DNA of 64,000 nt from Streptomyces atroolivaceus (GTDB lineage: Bacteria > Actinomycetota > Actinomycetes > Streptomycetales > Streptomycetaceae). Positions 63,155 to 64,000 of this stretch are shown here, in pieces. The notes beneath the pieces are model-generated. The model was not told where the DNA came from, did no database searches, and was given only the letters and a program-made list of their open reading frames with translations. The position numbers and the translations under genes are program-made. The stretch is from assembly GCF_000717025.1 (NCBI RefSeq), contig NZ_JNXG01000001.1, positions 620,001-684,000 of the forward strand. Direction: 5' to 3'. Every line of letters starts with the position of its first letter. Positions within the stretch are counted from its first letter, which is position 1.

Positions 63155-64000
63155 CTACGCCGGGGCCACGAGAAGCGGACGGGCCCGTTCCCGTAGCTCG
63201 GCCACGCGGGGCTCGTCCCCGTACGGCTCCAGGCGGTGCAGCAGGTCGCGCACGTACTCGGTGGTGCGCGCCGAGGAGATGCGTCCCGCCACCTCCACCG
63301 CCCGCGTCCCCGCCGCGCAGGCCGCGTCGAGATTGCCCGATTCCAGCTCGGCGACCGCGGAGACGACGAGCCGCAGCCCGTGGGAGCGGACGAACTCGTC
63401 GGTCGGTTTCGACAGCGCCTGCTCCGTGAAGCGCCGCACCTGGCGGGGAGCCTTCAGATCGCGGTAGCACTCCGCGGCGTCCGCGGCGAACCGGTCGTAC
63501 GAGTAGAACCCGAGCCACGCCGGGTCGGAGTCGCCGGCCCGGGAGCGCTCCAGCCAGCTCTCGGCGGCACGGAGTGCGGCCCCCGCGGCCGGTGCGTCGC
63601 CGGCCTTGGCATGGGCCCGCGCCTCCACGAGCCGGAAGAAGCTCATGGTCCGCGCGGTGGCGAGGCCGCGATTGCGTTCGACCGCCGCCTGCGCGAGGTC
63701 CACGCCCTCGTCGGCGAAGCCCCGGTAGGTCGCCTGCAGGGACATCGACGCCAGCACGTAACCGCCCAGCGGCACGTCGGCGGCGGCGCGGGCCAGGCGC
63801 AGCGCCTGGATGTAGTAGCGCTGGGCCGCTTCCTGCTGGCCGGTGTCGAAGGCCATCCACCCGGCCAGCCGGGTCAGCTCGGCGGAGGCCCCGAAGAGCG
63901 CCCTGCCCACCTCGTCGCTGTACGAGCCCAGCAGAAGCGGTGCCGCGTCGACCCGTAAGCACTCCGGGACCATGGAGGAGCGCCAGTCGCCTCCGCCGTA
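63155..64000 (-). CDS. TPR-like C-terminal part of a streptomycete developmental regulator (5' end outside window)
   Basis: 281 visible residues; the frame is open to the right edge (reads [20 protein letters not shown] inward), so the N-terminus, probably an HTH domain, is missing. The rest is helical with TPR-like repeats: [40 protein letters not shown] and [21 protein letters not shown] associate this sequence with the sporulation-associated regulator encoded near trmB in streptomycetes, from memory. Edge truncation prevents a firm name. Confidence 0.72.
   Translation of the reverse strand, partial: YGGGDWRSSMVPECLRVDAAPLLLGSYSDEVGRALFGASAELTRLAGWMAFDTGQQEAAQRYYIQALRLARAAADVPLGGYVLASMSLQATYRGFADEGVDLAQAAVERNRGLATARTMSFFRLVEARAHAKAGDAPAAGAALRAAESWLERSRAGDSDPAWLGFYSYDRFAADAAECYRDLKAPRQVRRFTEQALSKPTDEFVRSHGLRLVVSAVAELESGNLDAACAAGTRAVEVAGRISSARTTEYVRDLLHRLEPYGDEPRVAELRERARPLLVAPA

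Overview
The window is chromosomal DNA from a Streptomyces (high-GC actinobacterium). Evidence: very high GC with GTG starts, a 68-residue BldC, an Lsr2-type nucleoid protein, valine dehydrogenase, an initiator tRNA starting with C, and an SpoIIE-type phosphatase. The order dnaX - purD - purC - lsr2-like - purSQL - purF - purM - vdh - bldC - hrpA matches, as far as I recall, the central core of Streptomyces chromosomes.

1-24200 is a purine-biosynthesis neighbourhood. It opens with the 3' part of dnaX and carries purD, purC, purS-purQ-purL (start/stop overlaps), purF and purM, so steps 1-6 and 8 to IMP are largely here. Between them lie a membrane protein resembling M48 peptidases but lacking the zinc motif, a dimethylformamidase-like protein, a NarL-type two-component system behind a (CCGCTG)n microsatellite, three Gly tRNAs, an Lsr2 paralogue, and a collinear block (ArsR-type regulator with a perfect 16-bp palindrome at its start, M23 peptidase, Cys-rich membrane protein, MPI-type enzyme, META lipoprotein). 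A Tat-exported sulfatase faces purF. About 200 bases upstream of the sulfatase is a 30-codon ORF with the HVDLGRVASAIC signature of actinobacterial sulfur-linked leader peptides.

24300-43150 holds DUF3073, vdh, bldC (long leader with 10-bp direct repeats and a hairpin at the ribosome site), a DUF6274-like small protein, hrpA, a DsbA/CcdA thiol-disulfide pair, a tRNA-Glu/Asp/Phe cluster plus a second identical tRNA-Asp, a metallophosphoesterase, a zincin-crcB-crcB operon, a Pro-rich lipoprotein, a DEAD-box helicase with a DNA-level duplicated tail, and an APC permease broken by a one-base frameshift.

43236-47160, just after tRNA-Lys(UUU), looks like accessory DNA. Four small genes overlap or nearly abut on the minus strand (48, 162, 95 and 49 residues, two Cys-rich). 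A DNA-binding regulator and an HD-domain nucleotidase-like enzyme diverge from them on the plus strand. None of the four small genes has a function I can name. 47390-54950 carries a MarR-NmrA pair divergent from an MFS exporter with a candidate shared operator, an orphan sugar-binding lipoprotein, small unknown peptides and a BBE-like oxidoreductase.

55100-64000 returns to core-like content: initiator tRNA, SpoIIE-type phosphatase, a c-di-AMP (ydaO-type) riboswitch ahead of an M23 peptidase, an aldo/keto reductase, a PrsW-type protease, trmB overlapping an LhgO-type oxidase, and the C-terminal part of a TPR-like regulator cut by the window edge. Starts were chosen from ribosome sites and family-typical N-termini; product names rest on reading motifs, not on database searches.
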